Assembly (NCBI GenBank): GCA_004102785.1
Contig: SCEJ01000007.1
Location: 1-64,000, forward strand
Length of the DNA stretch: 64,000 nt
Direction: 5' to 3'
Origin: Muribaculaceae bacterium Isolate-013 (NCI)
GTDB taxonomy: Bacteria; Bacteroidota; Bacteroidia; Bacteroidales; Muribaculaceae
Made by a program: the position numbers and the translations under genes. Shown here in pieces: positions 17,429 through 26,431 of the stretch. The notes under the pieces were generated by a model. That model worked only from the letters and a program-made list of their open reading frames with translations, made no database searches and was not told the DNA's origin. The stretch's first letter is position 1; the number at the start of each line of letters is the position of its first letter.

Positions 17429-18325
17429 TCAGATATATACGGCCATGCCGAAATTAATATTGAAAATATTGAACCGGAAATTGGCGCCCGACGAGAAACG
17501 TGACCCCTCCTCAACCCCGTCGGTAATCTGCTTTTCCTGGTGAAGCTTGATGCCGAACACGCCGAACGACACATTGAAGCTCACATAGTCCATTATGAAC
17601 ACGCACACACCCGGCGAGAAGTTGATTGAAGCCGTGGTTGAATTGGTGCGGGTGTCGCGCAGTTTGCCGCCGTAGTATCGCTTGAAACGCGAAGTGCCGG
17701 TGCCGAAGCTGAGGTCTACATCGTTGAACACGCCGAAACGGCGCTCGCGTCCCAGACCCACATAGTTGCGGTAGACCACCGATGTGGTGAAACTTGTGGA
17801 ATAATATGAAACATCGGAGAGGCTGAAATTTATATCGTCGTCAAAGTCAACCATCAGCGAGGGCAGGTCAAGGTTCATCCTCGTGTAGTTGAACTTGAGT
17901 CCGACAGCCTGGTTGTTGTCGAAGAAATATGATATGGACGGCTGGAGCGAGTAGGCCTTCACCTTAAGGTCAAGATTCTTCAGCATCGACAATATCTGGT
18001 AATCGTCGGTGCCGAACTCTCCGTAGGAAGCCATCAGACCGAACGACCACTGCCCTTTGGGCACGAAAAGATAATTGTATAGCCCGCGGTCATAGCGGCC
18101 ATAATTTTTCTGAGGCAATATCACAGGCACGGTATCGCCGCCCACGAGCACCGTCTCCAGCAGAGCCGGATTATTCACAATCGCCGAGTCGAGTGGTATC
18201 TTCTCCGACCTGGCCATCGATTTCAGCACCGGAATGTGCGAGGCTATATCCCCGGCGCCATATGCATCAAAGCCGGCCATGGCCGCCAGTATGCCTATTA
18301 TGAAAGCTATCGCTGTTTTTTTCAT
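17429..18325 (-). CDS. Outer-membrane barrel-like protein, paralogue B
   Basis: A 298-residue protein with a signal peptide (residues 1-24, ending AYGAG). It resembles the protein encoded just upstream: both have PKGQW near the start of the barrel, a YRNYxxLGRxRRFGxFN strand, and an end in FRFNIFNINFGMAVYI or its equivalent. This copy has an extra 50-residue N-terminal region with Ser-Glu-Lys-Ile-Pro-Leu-Asp repeats before the barrel. The family is not one I can name. The tandem duplication and the PCMD gene 2 bases downstream suggest a shared surface assembly. Confidence 0.7.
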   Translation of the reverse strand: MKKTAIAFIIGILAAMAGFDAYGAGDIASHIPVLKSMARSEKIPLDSAIVNNPALLETVLVGGDTVPVILPQKNYGRYDRGLYNYLFVPKGQWSFGLMASYGEFGTDDYQILSMLKNLDLKVKAYSLQPSISYFFDNNQAVGLKFNYTRMNLDLPSLMVDFDDDINFSLSDVSYYSTSFTTSVVYRNYVGLGRERRFGVFNDVDLSFGTGTSRFKRYYGGKLRDTRTNSTTASINFSPGVCVFIMDYVSFNVSFGVFGIKLHQEKQITDGVEEGSRFSSGANFRFNIFNINFGMAVYI

Positions 18326-18349
18326 AATTCTGTGGTTGAATGGGGAATT

Positions 18350-19093
18350 TTACAGGTAGAACGCCACTCCGAACGTGATGGAGAACAGATTAATCTTGAA
18401 ATTGGCCTGTTTGCTCTCGCGCGAGGCCACATATATCTGGTCGGTGGTGGCCTTGGTGTGGTTGTAGCTGAAACCGAGCACCCCCACGTTGACCTCTATC
18501 GCCGAGTAGTTGTTGAGAAACATTATCATTCCCGGTGCCAGACCCACGTTGAGATTCCAGTTGCGCTCGAACGTGCCGGTAAGGTCATCGCCCGAGCCGT
18601 TGATTATTTTCGACTCGCCGCCGCCTACCTGGAGCTGCACCTCGTTGAAGAATCCGAACCGACGCGAGCGCCCCAGGCTGAAATAGTTGCGGTAGGCTGC
18701 CATCGCCGAATAATTCTGCGATATGGAGTAAAGATTGTCGACGTTGAAATTGCTGTCGCCGCCGAGCACTATGTCGGCAGAGTTCAGCCTGGTGCGGGTG
18801 CGGGTGTAGGCGAATTTGCCGCCTGCGGCCATATCTTTCTGAAAAGCGTACATGAGCATCGGGCTCACCTTGAACGTAAAGGCGTCGCCGTGCAAGTTCT
18901 CAACAATCAGGAACTGATAGTTCTTTTGGTCCGACTGGGAGAAACTCACACTCACCCCGGTGATCCACTGCCCTTTGGGTATGAAACTCACCTGCTCGAG
19001 ACCCCGTTTGAATTCCACCTGCGCGGAGGCCCGTGGCACCGCCAAAGCCAACGCGACAACAAGAATCGCGAATAATTTCCTTATCATCTGCAT
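18350..19093 (-). CDS. Outer-membrane barrel-like protein, paralogue A
   Basis: A 247-residue protein with a signal peptide ending in ASAQ (about residue 25). It carries IPKGQWITGVSVSFSQSD, AYRNYFSLGRSRRFGFFN and a C-terminal FKINLFSITFGVAFYL. This is a likely 10- to 12-strand barrel and a paralogue of the next gene. Start may be MQM (19093) or MIRK (19087). It is the first gene of the four-gene operon. A near-consensus -7 element (TAACTTTA, 19149-19156, minus strand) lies about 55 bases upstream. Confidence 0.7.
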   Translation of the reverse strand: MQMIRKLFAILVVALALAVPRASAQVEFKRGLEQVSFIPKGQWITGVSVSFSQSDQKNYQFLIVENLHGDAFTFKVSPMLMYAFQKDMAAGGKFAYTRTRTRLNSADIVLGGDSNFNVDNLYSISQNYSAMAAYRNYFSLGRSRRFGFFNEVQLQVGGGESKIINGSGDDLTGTFERNWNLNVGLAPGMIMFLNNYSAIEVNVGVLGFSYNHTKATTDQIYVASRESKQANFKINLFSITFGVAFYL

Positions 19094-19238
19094 AATTGCC
19101 CGGGAGCGGCTTCTCCCTTCGCGGGCGCATTGGTTTATAAAATTTTGGTAAAGTTAGCGCTTTTTAACGAGCCGTGAAAACATATGAGTGTTAAAGTTTT
19201 TAACATCGAGCTTTCGCCTTTATTTTCTTCTATTGTGT

Positions 19239-19246
19239 TATCTTTG
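19239..19246 (+). promoter_or_regulatory. -7 element upstream of the DUF4923 gene
   Basis: TATCTTTG matches TAnnTTTG and lies 54 bases before the ATG at 19301. No convincing -33 TTTG is seen. It supports the start at 19301 over an in-frame upstream ATG at 19184. Confidence 0.5.
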
Positions 19247-19300
19247 CAAGATAATATACGGCCGGCGACGGCCATTAACCAATTTCAAACAACAAAATTT

Positions 19301-20164
19301 ATGAGAGCTTTTTTCATCTCGATAGCTACGTTGCTCTGCCTTTCGTGGGCATCCGCCGCTACGGCACCCGACCTCAAAGACCTCCTTCAGCAGGCAGCAA
19401 ACGCCGCAAAAGAGCGCCAGTCGCAGCAGGATTCCGACCAGGCTGACGGCTCTACCGGAGCCACACAGCAGACCGGCCAGCAGCAACAGAGTTCACAGCA
19501 GCAGCAAAGCACACAGTCATCAGGCCAGTCAGGTCTCGGCGGGATGCTCGGCGGACTCCTCGGTGGCCTTTCAGGCAACTCGTCGTCGTCATCCGGCTCA
19601 GGCACGACCTCCGGGGGCGGCCTTTCCGGCCTCGGTCAGGTAGGCAACATAATCTCCGGACTGATTTCATCAAGCAACGTCACCGCCGCCGACCTCGTAG
19701 GCAACTGGCGCTACTCGCAGCCGGCCATCGCATTTGAAAGCTCCAACTTCCTGCAGAAAGCCGGAGGAGCCGCGGCTTCGTCGGTGATAATCGAGAAACT
19801 AACCCCCTACTACAACAAAGCCGGCATCGACCGTCTCAAGGCTACCTTCAACAACGACGGAACATTTGAGTTCCGCCTGCCTAAAGCAACTCTCAAAGGC
19901 ACATATGCCCTCACCGACGCATCGCAGCCCGGCGAATTCACCTTCAGCTTCACGGCGCTCGGCAAAATCCCCCTGGGCAAGATGAACGCCCATGTGGAGA
20001 AAGCCGCCGGAAACGCTACTATAACTTTCGACATATCCAAACTCATAACAATAGTCGACACCGTGGCCAAGGTCTCAGGCCAGAAGTCCCTTCAGGCCGC
20101 ATCATCACTTCTGAACCAGTACGAAGGCCTGAACGCCGGCTTCGAGCTCACACCTCTGCGATAA
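19301..20164 (+). CDS. DUF4923 family exported protein
   Basis: A 287-residue protein: signal peptide 1-19 (MRAFFISIATLLCLSWASA), then a Gln/Ser- and Gly/Ser-rich linker (about 35-120), then a DUF4923 domain of about 160 residues opening with ADLVGNWRYSQPAIAFES. The domain resembles lipocalin-like stress or envelope proteins; function unknown. DUF4923 proteins are restricted to Bacteroidota. The linker is unusually long and low in complexity. It precedes the potassium-uptake genes with a 41-base gap, so co-transcription is possible but a link in function is not evident. Confidence 0.8.
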   Translation: MRAFFISIATLLCLSWASAATAPDLKDLLQQAANAAKERQSQQDSDQADGSTGATQQTGQQQQSSQQQQSTQSSGQSGLGGMLGGLLGGLSGNSSSSSGSGTTSGGGLSGLGQVGNIISGLISSSNVTAADLVGNWRYSQPAIAFESSNFLQKAGGAAASSVIIEKLTPYYNKAGIDRLKATFNNDGTFEFRLPKATLKGTYALTDASQPGEFTFSFTALGKIPLGKMNAHVEKAAGNATITFDISKLITIVDTVAKVSGQKSLQAASSLLNQYEGLNAGFELTPLR

Positions 20165-20205
20165 AACGCCCGCTGACGCTCCAGACGAAACAAAAACACC
20201 GGTGA

Positions 20206-22062
20206 ATGAGCGATTTACACAATAAACTACACCGCAGGTGGCTCGTGGCAAAGCACAGCTACCTGCGGTTTACCACCCACTTCACTTTCATGATAAAGCG
20301 GGGGGCCGACTTTCTCGGTGTAATCACTTTCATCGCGGCTCTGCTTTGTGTGGCCGGAATAATAGTTTATTTCGGATTCGACCACACCTCGGGCGAGTGG
20401 AAAGGACTGCTACGCACGGTGCGCGCCGCACGCATCATTTTCCTTGCCAACGTAATCTACTCTCTCACTCTCAACCTGCGCAGCACTCTCCGCCATAACA
20501 GGATAATAAAGTGGGTGGTGGATATAGCCGTGCTCGTCACGCTGCTCCCGCTGGTGTATCCGCGCCCCGAGCATCCGTGGATTCCGCTGCTGGAGCAGAT
20601 TCTGTATTCGCGCAAATTCATCTTCGCCATCCTGGCGGCATACTCGGTGATGGTAATCTCGTCGGGCATAATGAAACTGCTCTCGCGCCACACCAACCCG
20701 TCGCTGATAATGGCATCAAGCTTCATGATACTCATTTTCATCGGCTCACTGCTGCTGATGATGCCACGGTGCACCATAGTGCATCTGAACTATATCGACT
20801 CCCTATTCATCGCCACATCGGCCGTTAGCATCACGGGGCTGTGCCCGGTGGAGCTTTCGCAGACCTTCACGCCGCAGGGGCTGCTGATTCTGGCGCTGCT
20901 GATTCAGACCGGCGGCCTGGGCATCATGACCTTCACTTGCTTTTTCGCGCTTTATTTCAGTGGCAACACTTCGGTCTACTCGCAGTTGATGGTCAAGGAT
21001 ATGATCTACTCAAAAAGCCTTTCGTCGCTGCTCCCCACCCTGATGAGCATCCTGCTGTTCACGCTGGTGATAGAGCTTGCCGGAGCTGTGGCGTTCTTCC
21101 TGGCCGTACACGGCACACTCGGCATGAGCCTCGAGGACGAACTGATATTCTCCGGTTTCCACGCCATGTCGGCATTCTGCAACGCCGGATTCTCCAATCT
21201 CGATGGCGGACTATCCAACCCGCTGCTGCTCCACTCCGACCAGAGCGTCTACATAATAGCTTCGCTGCTTATTCTCGCCGGAGGCATCGGATTCCCGATA
21301 CTGATGAATTTCAGCCAGGCCGCCAGGCAGCAGGCCATCCGCGCATGGAGGCGGCTGCGTGGCCTGCCTCGGGCCCGACGCAAAGCACACACTCTCGACT
21401 TCAACACAAAAATCGTACTTGTCACATCGGCATGGATTATCGTGGCAAGCTCGGCGCTGTTTTTTGTATTCGAGTACAACAACACCCTGGCCGGGATGAG
21501 CCTTTACGACAAAATCGTGCAGTCGGTTTTCAATTCATTCGTGCCCCGGTCGTCGGGCTTCGCCTCGGTCAACCCGGCATCGATGATGAATGTAACCTTG
21601 ATAATGTTCGTATTCCTTATGTGGGTCGGGGGCGGATCGCAGTCAACGGCCGGCGGTATAAAGGTGAACACATTCGCCACTATGCTCCTCAACCTCAAGG
21701 CCTCGGTATGCGGCAGCCGCAGGGTCACGGCCTTCCAACGCACAATCGACATCGCCTCGCTGCGCACGGCGCACGCCGTGGTAGGGCTGTCGGTGCTCGC
21801 CTACCTCCTTACAGGCTCCCTGCTGGTGATTCTTGACCCGGGGCTCGGACTGAAAGCGCTCCTTTACGAGGCGGCCTCCGGGCTCTTCACCGTGGGCACG
21901 TCGCTGGGCATAACACCGCAGCTTTCCACCGGCTCCAAAATAGTGCTCTGCCTGGCCATGTTTTTCGGACGCGTCGGGTTGCTTTCGGTACTCGCAGGCA
22001 TTGCCGGCTCCCGCTCCGAACCGCCGGTGAAATACCCCTCCGACAATATTATAATCAACTGA
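20206..22062 (+). CDS. trkH: TrkH/KtrB-family potassium uptake channel subunit
   Basis: A 618-residue integral membrane protein. The first 180 residues form an extra N-terminal membrane region (about five segments), as usual in Bacteroidota TrkH. The four-repeat channel core follows, with selectivity-filter-like loops such as SAVSITGLCPVE, FSGFHAMSAFCNAGFSN, RSSGFASVNP and AASGLFTVGTSLGIT. It moves K+ across the inner membrane, gated by the TrkA/KtrA protein encoded 29 bases downstream. Confidence 0.92.
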   Translation: MSDLHNKLHRRWLVAKHSYLRFTTHFTFMIKRGADFLGVITFIAALLCVAGIIVYFGFDHTSGEWKGLLRTVRAARIIFLANVIYSLTLNLRSTLRHNRIIKWVVDIAVLVTLLPLVYPRPEHPWIPLLEQILYSRKFIFAILAAYSVMVISSGIMKLLSRHTNPSLIMASSFMILIFIGSLLLMMPRCTIVHLNYIDSLFIATSAVSITGLCPVELSQTFTPQGLLILALLIQTGGLGIMTFTCFFALYFSGNTSVYSQLMVKDMIYSKSLSSLLPTLMSILLFTLVIELAGAVAFFLAVHGTLGMSLEDELIFSGFHAMSAFCNAGFSNLDGGLSNPLLLHSDQSVYIIASLLILAGGIGFPILMNFSQAARQQAIRAWRRLRGLPRARRKAHTLDFNTKIVLVTSAWIIVASSALFFVFEYNNTLAGMSLYDKIVQSVFNSFVPRSSGFASVNPASMMNVTLIMFVFLMWVGGGSQSTAGGIKVNTFATMLLNLKASVCGSRRVTAFQRTIDIASLRTAHAVVGLSVLAYLLTGSLLVILDPGLGLKALLYEAASGLFTVGTSLGITPQLSTGSKIVLCLAMFFGRVGLLSVLAGIAGSRSEPPVKYPSDNIIIN

Positions 22063-22091
22063 ATCCTACCACCTTTTATTAACACCTGCTT

Positions 22092-22781
22092 ATGCGCTAC
22101 CTTATAATCGGCCTCGGAATATACGGCACCAACCTGGCACGCGACCTCACCGACCTCGGCAACGAGGTAATCGGCGCCGACGTGCGCTCAACCAATGTGG
22201 AAGCCATAAAGGACTATATCTCCACAGCCTACACCATTGACTCCACCGACCCGGCCGCCCTGGCTGTGCTTCCGCTGAAAAACGTCGACCTTGTGATAGT
22301 TGCAATCGGAGAGAATTTCGGTGCGAGCGTGAAGACAGTGGCCCAGCTCCGGCGCATGGGTGTGCGACGAATATTCGCACGCGCCATTGACGATCTGCAC
22401 AAATCGATACTCGAGGGGATGGAGGTGGAGCGGATTCTCAACCCGGAGCAACGTGCCGCACACGACCTTGTCAACGAACTGGAATGGGGGGCGCGTGTGG
22501 AGACGATGCGCCTCGACACCTCGTCCTACATCGTGAAATGCCGCGCGCCGGAATATTTCTTCCAGATGAAATATGCCGATGTGCCCGACTCGCTCCACGG
22601 CCTTACACTCATCGCGGCCATCCGCCCCATGGACAAAGTGAACATTCTCGGCATAAGGCGCCCCGACGAGGAGATGCTCGACTATAAAAACAGCCCCGAC
22701 GAGCGCGTGGCCGCCGGGGATATATTTGTGCTTGCAGGAAGCGAGCGCGACTATAAGGCGCTCTTCCGCACATTTTCGTGA
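22092..22781 (+). CDS. trkA: TrkA/KtrA-type RCK regulator of potassium uptake
   Basis: A 229-residue cytoplasmic protein. Residues 1-125 form an RCK-N Rossmann domain with YLIIGLGIYGTNLARDL (GxGxxG) and NVDLVIVAIGENFGAS. Residues about 140-225 form an RCK-C domain ending in AAGDIFVLAGSERDYKALF. It binds nucleotides and gates the adjacent TrkH channel. A single RCK unit is the KtrA arrangement rather than the two-unit E. coli TrkA. Confidence 0.9.
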   Translation: MRYLIIGLGIYGTNLARDLTDLGNEVIGADVRSTNVEAIKDYISTAYTIDSTDPAALAVLPLKNVDLVIVAIGENFGASVKTVAQLRRMGVRRIFARAIDDLHKSILEGMEVERILNPEQRAAHDLVNELEWGARVETMRLDTSSYIVKCRAPEYFFQMKYADVPDSLHGLTLIAAIRPMDKVNILGIRRPDEEMLDYKNSPDERVAAGDIFVLAGSERDYKALFRTFS

Positions 22782-22804
22782 CTGCTGACTGGCGCCGTCG
22801 CCTG

Positions 22805-24121
22805 TCAGGAAGCGAACAGACGGCTCTGGAGGGCCCGGAGCGCGGCCACCTTGTCGTCGGCCGACACCAGGAAAGATATATTGCGGTCAGAGCCGCCATA
22901 GCTCACCATGCGCACCGGAATGTCGGCCAGGGCGTCAAGGGCGGCGGCCTCGAATCCGCGGTTACGCCAGTGAAGGTCGCCCACAACGCAGATGATGCAC
23001 ATGTTCTCGTCGACTTTCACTGTGCCGAGCGCCTTGAGGTCCTCGAGTATATGCTCCAGTTTCAGAGGCGAGTCGACTGTGACTGTCACACTTACCTCGG
23101 AGGTCGAAATCATATCGATCGGCTTGCGGTAGTTGTCGAAAATCTCGAACACCCGGTGCATGAATACCGAGGCCAGCAGCATACGCGACGATTTGATTTT
23201 TATTGCCGTAATGCCGTCTTTGGCGGCCACCGCCTTTATCGAGCATGAGCGGTCGGTGTTGTGTATGAGAGTGCCGCGTGCCTGTGGCTCCATGGTGTTG
23301 AGCAGACGCACAGGAATATTGTTGACCTTGGCCGGGAGCACACATGCCGGATGCAGGATTTTGGCTCCGAAATAGGCCAGTTCGGCGGCCTCGTCGAAAT
23401 GCAGCTCGGCCACAGGGCTTGTGCCTTCCACATAGCGGGGGTCGTTGTTGTGCATCCCGTCGATATCGGTCCATATCTCGATTTCGGAGGCGTCGACGGC
23501 CGCCCCTATGAGCGAGGCCGTAAGGTCCGAGCCGCCGCGCTGAAGGTTATCCACCTTCCCTTCATGGTTGCGGCAGATGTACCCCTGGGTGATATAGAGG
23601 TCGGCTCCGGGATTCTCGGCAAGGAGCTCTTCGAGGCGGTCGCGGATATACTCGCTGTCGGCCTCGCAGTCCTCGTTGGTGCGCATGAAATCGAGCGCCG
23701 GGAGAAATCCGGCGTTCACCCCCTGCTGCTGAAGGTAAAGATACATCAGAGTGGTCGACATCATCTCCCCCTGGGCCAGGATTTCCTTCTCATCCTCCTC
23801 GCCGAAGCCGTCGCGGCATAGCGAGCGCAGATGCGAGAAGATGCCGCGGATCTCCTCATCGGCCTCCATGCGGTAGTCCACTCCGGTGAAAAGCAGCGCA
23901 ATGGTGCGCATGTATTTCTTTTCGAGCGAGTTGATAATCTCTTTCGCTCCGTTTACATTATGGTGGTAGAGGTATCCGGCGATCTCCACGAGGGTATTTG
24001 TGGTGCCCGACATCGCCGAAAGCACCACTATGTTCTGGCCTCGGCCGGTGATAAGTCCGGCCACATCCTTTATCCTGTCGGCGGAACCTACCGAGGTGCC
24101 GCCAAATTTCATCACTTTCAT
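22805..24121 (-). CDS. lysC: Aspartate kinase
   Basis: A 438-residue monofunctional aspartokinase, the first step of the lysine, threonine and methionine pathways. Catalytic residues lie in VMKFGGTSVGSADRI (2-16), LSAMSGTTNTL and the substrate region RGGSDLTASLIGAAV and IWTDIDGMHNNDPR. The last 150 residues form two ACT domains (IKIKSSRMLLASVFMHRVFE; VCIICVVGDLHWRNRGFEA), so feedback control by lysine or threonine is expected. It starts 22 bases after ftsE, on the same strand. Confidence 0.93.
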   Translation of the reverse strand: MKVMKFGGTSVGSADRIKDVAGLITGRGQNIVVLSAMSGTTNTLVEIAGYLYHHNVNGAKEIINSLEKKYMRTIALLFTGVDYRMEADEEIRGIFSHLRSLCRDGFGEEDEKEILAQGEMMSTTLMYLYLQQQGVNAGFLPALDFMRTNEDCEADSEYIRDRLEELLAENPGADLYITQGYICRNHEGKVDNLQRGGSDLTASLIGAAVDASEIEIWTDIDGMHNNDPRYVEGTSPVAELHFDEAAELAYFGAKILHPACVLPAKVNNIPVRLLNTMEPQARGTLIHNTDRSCSIKAVAAKDGITAIKIKSSRMLLASVFMHRVFEIFDNYRKPIDMISTSEVSVTVTVDSPLKLEHILEDLKALGTVKVDENMCIICVVGDLHWRNRGFEAAALDALADIPVRMVSYGGSDRNISFLVSADDKVAALRALQSRLFAS

Positions 24122-24143
24122 CTATTGTGGTGGGAGGGTTACA

Positions 24144-24809
24144 TTATGAGGTATGGAGAGCTTTGGCCTCGCAGCGCAAAGTGCGGGCAGGGTATTGCTC
24201 CACCAGCGCCAGGTTGTGGGTGGCCATGATTACGGCAGTGCCTTCCTCGGCGCAACGCCGCAACAGCGCGAAAATCTGCTGGCCTGTCTCGGGGTCGAGA
24301 TTGCCGGTAGGTTCGTCGGCGAGTATCAGGCGCGGCTTGTTGAGGAGTGCGCGGGCTATCACCACACGCTGCTGCTCGCCGCCTGAAAGCTCGTGGGGGA
24401 GCTTATACGATTTGTTCTCCATCCCCACCTGCCGCAGGCACTGCTCTATGCGGTTCTCCTTGTCGGTGCGGTCGCGCCATCCGGTGGCATTGAGCACAAA
24501 CTCAAGATTCTGCTGCACGGTGCGGTCCGTCAGTAGCTGGAAGTCCTGGAAAACTATGCCGATTTCGCGGCGGAGCATCGGTATCTCCTTGCGGCGGATT
24601 CCGATGAGTTCGCGCCCCAGCACATTGGCGTGGCCGCCGGACAGCGGAATCTCGGCATACATGGACTTCATCAGGCTCGACTTGCCCGAGCCTACTCGCC
24701 CTATAAGGTAAGCGAACTCCCCTTCCTCAAGAGAGAACGACACGTGCTTGAGCACCACAAGTTCCTTGCGGAGCACTTCCACATCGTTGTATTCTATGAT
24801 TTTTGCCAA
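24144..24809 (-). CDS. ftsE: Cell-division ABC transporter ATP-binding protein FtsE
   Basis: A 221-residue ATPase with Walker A IGRVGSGKSSL (about 36-46), Q-loop VFQDFQLL, signature LSGGEQQRVVIARAL (about 141-155), Walker B LILADEPTGNLD and a switch His in MATHN. FtsE pairs with FtsX at the septum to activate peptidoglycan hydrolases. The ftsX gene is not adjacent here, the usual situation in Bacteroidales. It is the first gene of a two-gene unit with lysC. Confidence 0.9.
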   Translation of the reverse strand: MAKIIEYNDVEVLRKELVVLKHVSFSLEEGEFAYLIGRVGSGKSSLMKSMYAEIPLSGGHANVLGRELIGIRRKEIPMLRREIGIVFQDFQLLTDRTVQQNLEFVLNATGWRDRTDKENRIEQCLRQVGMENKSYKLPHELSGGEQQRVVIARALLNKPRLILADEPTGNLDPETGQQIFALLRRCAEEGTAVIMATHNLALVEQYPARTLRCEAKALHTS

Positions 24810-24835
24810 CGTCAGCTATTTTTTTATTTGAAATG

Positions 24836-24843
24836 CAAATTTA
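24836..24843 (-). promoter_or_regulatory. -7 element upstream of ftsE
   Basis: On the minus strand this reads TAAATTTG, 26 bases before the ftsE start codon at 24809. No -33 element at the ideal distance. Confidence 0.45.
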
Positions 24844-24968
24844 CACAGTAGAACTATATCAACTATCCGGACTCTATGCAATTTAAGCTAATTTAACACA
24901 ACTTTTCCTATATGCCGTGTAACTACCCCAAACTTTTTTCCGTTAATATTACATACACTGACAACACT

Positions 24969-26312
24969 ATGGCTAACGACAATTTGAAAGAGGAGGCCCT
25001 GAGATATCACCGCCTGCCTCAACCTGGTAAAATAGAGATTGTTCCTACCAAACCTTACGACACCCCGCAGGATTTAGCCCTGGCATACTCCCCGGGGGTA
25101 GCCTACCCGTGCCTCGAAATCAAGGATGACCCTATAAAGAGCTACGACTACACCAACCGAGGCAACCTTGTGGCTGTGATTTCAAACGGCACCGCCGTGC
25201 TCGGGCTGGGCGACATCGGAGCCCGGGCCGCCAAGCCCGTTATGGAGGGTAAGGCCCTACTTTTCAAGATTTTCGCCGGACTCGATGCCTTCGACATCGA
25301 GATTGACCAAAAGGAACCGCGACGCTTCATCGACATTGTGAAATCGCTCTCCCCCACTTTCGGCGGGATAAACCTGGAGGATATAAAGGCCCCGGAATGC
25401 TTTGAAATCGAAAGCGCGCTCCGGCGTGAATGCAACATCCCCATCATGCACGACGACCAGCACGGCACGGCCATAATATCGGCTGCCGGGCTTCTCAATG
25501 CCCTCGAGCTCCAGGGCAAAGACATAAAGGAGGTGAAAATGGTGGTCAACGGAGCCGGAGCAGCGGCAATGGCCTGCACCAACCTTTACCGCGCCCTGGG
25601 AATGCGCCGGAGCAATATAATAATGTGCGACTCCAAAGGGGTGATATCGTCGTCGAGAAAAGACCTCAACCCATACAAAGAGAAATTCGTGACCGAGCGC
25701 ACCGACATCGTCTCCCTTGCCGATGCAATGAAGGGGGCCGACATCTTCCTGGGCCTCTCCGTGGCCGATGTGCTCACCACCGAAATGGTCCGCTCGATGG
25801 CTCCGCGCCCGATTGTGTTCGCCCTGGCCAACCCCAACCCTGAAATCTCCTACGAGAAAGCCATGGCCTCGCGCCCCGACATCATATTCGCCACCGGGCG
25901 CTCCGACTATCCCAACCAGATCAACAATGTGCTGGGCTTCCCCTACATATTCCGCGCCGCCCTCGACTGCCGCGCCTCCACAATTAACGAGGAGATGAAA
26001 GTGGCAGCCGCAACCGCCATCGCCGCACTGGCCCACGAGCCTGTGCCCGACGAAATGGCCATGGCCTACGGCGACCGCGAACTGAAATTCGGACGCGAGT
26101 ACATCCTGCCCAAGCCGTTCGACAAGCGCCTCCTCACTTCGGTGACTCCGGCAATCGTGCGCGCCGCCATGGAATCGGGAGTGGCCCGTCACCCGATTGA
26201 CGATTTCGACCATTACGGCCGCTACCTCGAGGAAATCATGTGTGCCAACGACAGCCTCATCAAATACCTCGCGCAGGCCCATGACTCCTGCGCCTGCAAC
26301 CCCTATAAATAA
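24969..26312 (+). CDS. Stand-alone NAD(P)-dependent malic enzyme
   Basis: A 447-residue malic enzyme that decarboxylates malate to pyruvate. Seen: the N-terminal malic domain ([47 protein letters not shown]), catalytic [10 protein letters not shown] and [13 protein letters not shown], metal-binding [11 protein letters not shown], and the NAD-binding [12 protein letters not shown]. It ends just after the malic-enzyme domain, whereas the common bacterial MaeB type (about 760 residues) carries a phosphotransacetylase-like domain. I chose ATG 24969 because [11 protein letters not shown] matches the family start. The last 105 codons occur again at 27251-27568. Confidence 0.9.
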   Translation: MANDNLKEEALRYHRLPQPGKIEIVPTKPYDTPQDLALAYSPGVAYPCLEIKDDPIKSYDYTNRGNLVAVISNGTAVLGLGDIGARAAKPVMEGKALLFKIFAGLDAFDIEIDQKEPRRFIDIVKSLSPTFGGINLEDIKAPECFEIESALRRECNIPIMHDDQHGTAIISAAGLLNALELQGKDIKEVKMVVNGAGAAAMACTNLYRALGMRRSNIIMCDSKGVISSSRKDLNPYKEKFVTERTDIVSLADAMKGADIFLGLSVADVLTTEMVRSMAPRPIVFALANPNPEISYEKAMASRPDIIFATGRSDYPNQINNVLGFPYIFRAALDCRASTINEEMKVAAATAIAALAHEPVPDEMAMAYGDRELKFGREYILPKPFDKRLLTSVTPAIVRAAMESGVARHPIDDFDHYGRYLEEIMCANDSLIKYLAQAHDSCACNPYK

Positions 26313-26337
26313 TAGCCTTGTATAAATAATAGCCTTG
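26304..26337 (+). repeat. Perfect 17-base tandem repeat over the malic enzyme stop codon
   Basis: Bases 26304-26320 are repeated exactly at 26321-26337. The first unit holds the last two codons (Tyr, Lys) and the TAA stop, so the duplication adds nothing to the protein. Confidence 0.85.
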
Positions 26338-26369
26338 ACGAACTGCGGATTCCACCTTCCGCCATATAA

Positions 26370-26411
26370 CAACGGCTGCAGAACACCTTTCACCGGGTTC
26401 TGCAGCCGTTG
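26370..26411. terminator. Hairpin between convergent malic enzyme and lipoprotein genes
   Basis: A perfect 15-base inverted repeat (26370-26384 with 26397-26411) around a 12-base loop lies between two convergent genes. No T-run follows on either strand, but position and stem strength fit a shared terminator. Confidence 0.55.
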
Positions 26412-26431
26412 TAGTCGGTTATCGCTTATGG

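Noticed and set aside
23261-23821. A 186-codon plus-strand frame inside lysC
   Set aside because: It is antisense to the aspartate kinase catalytic region and shows no family features.
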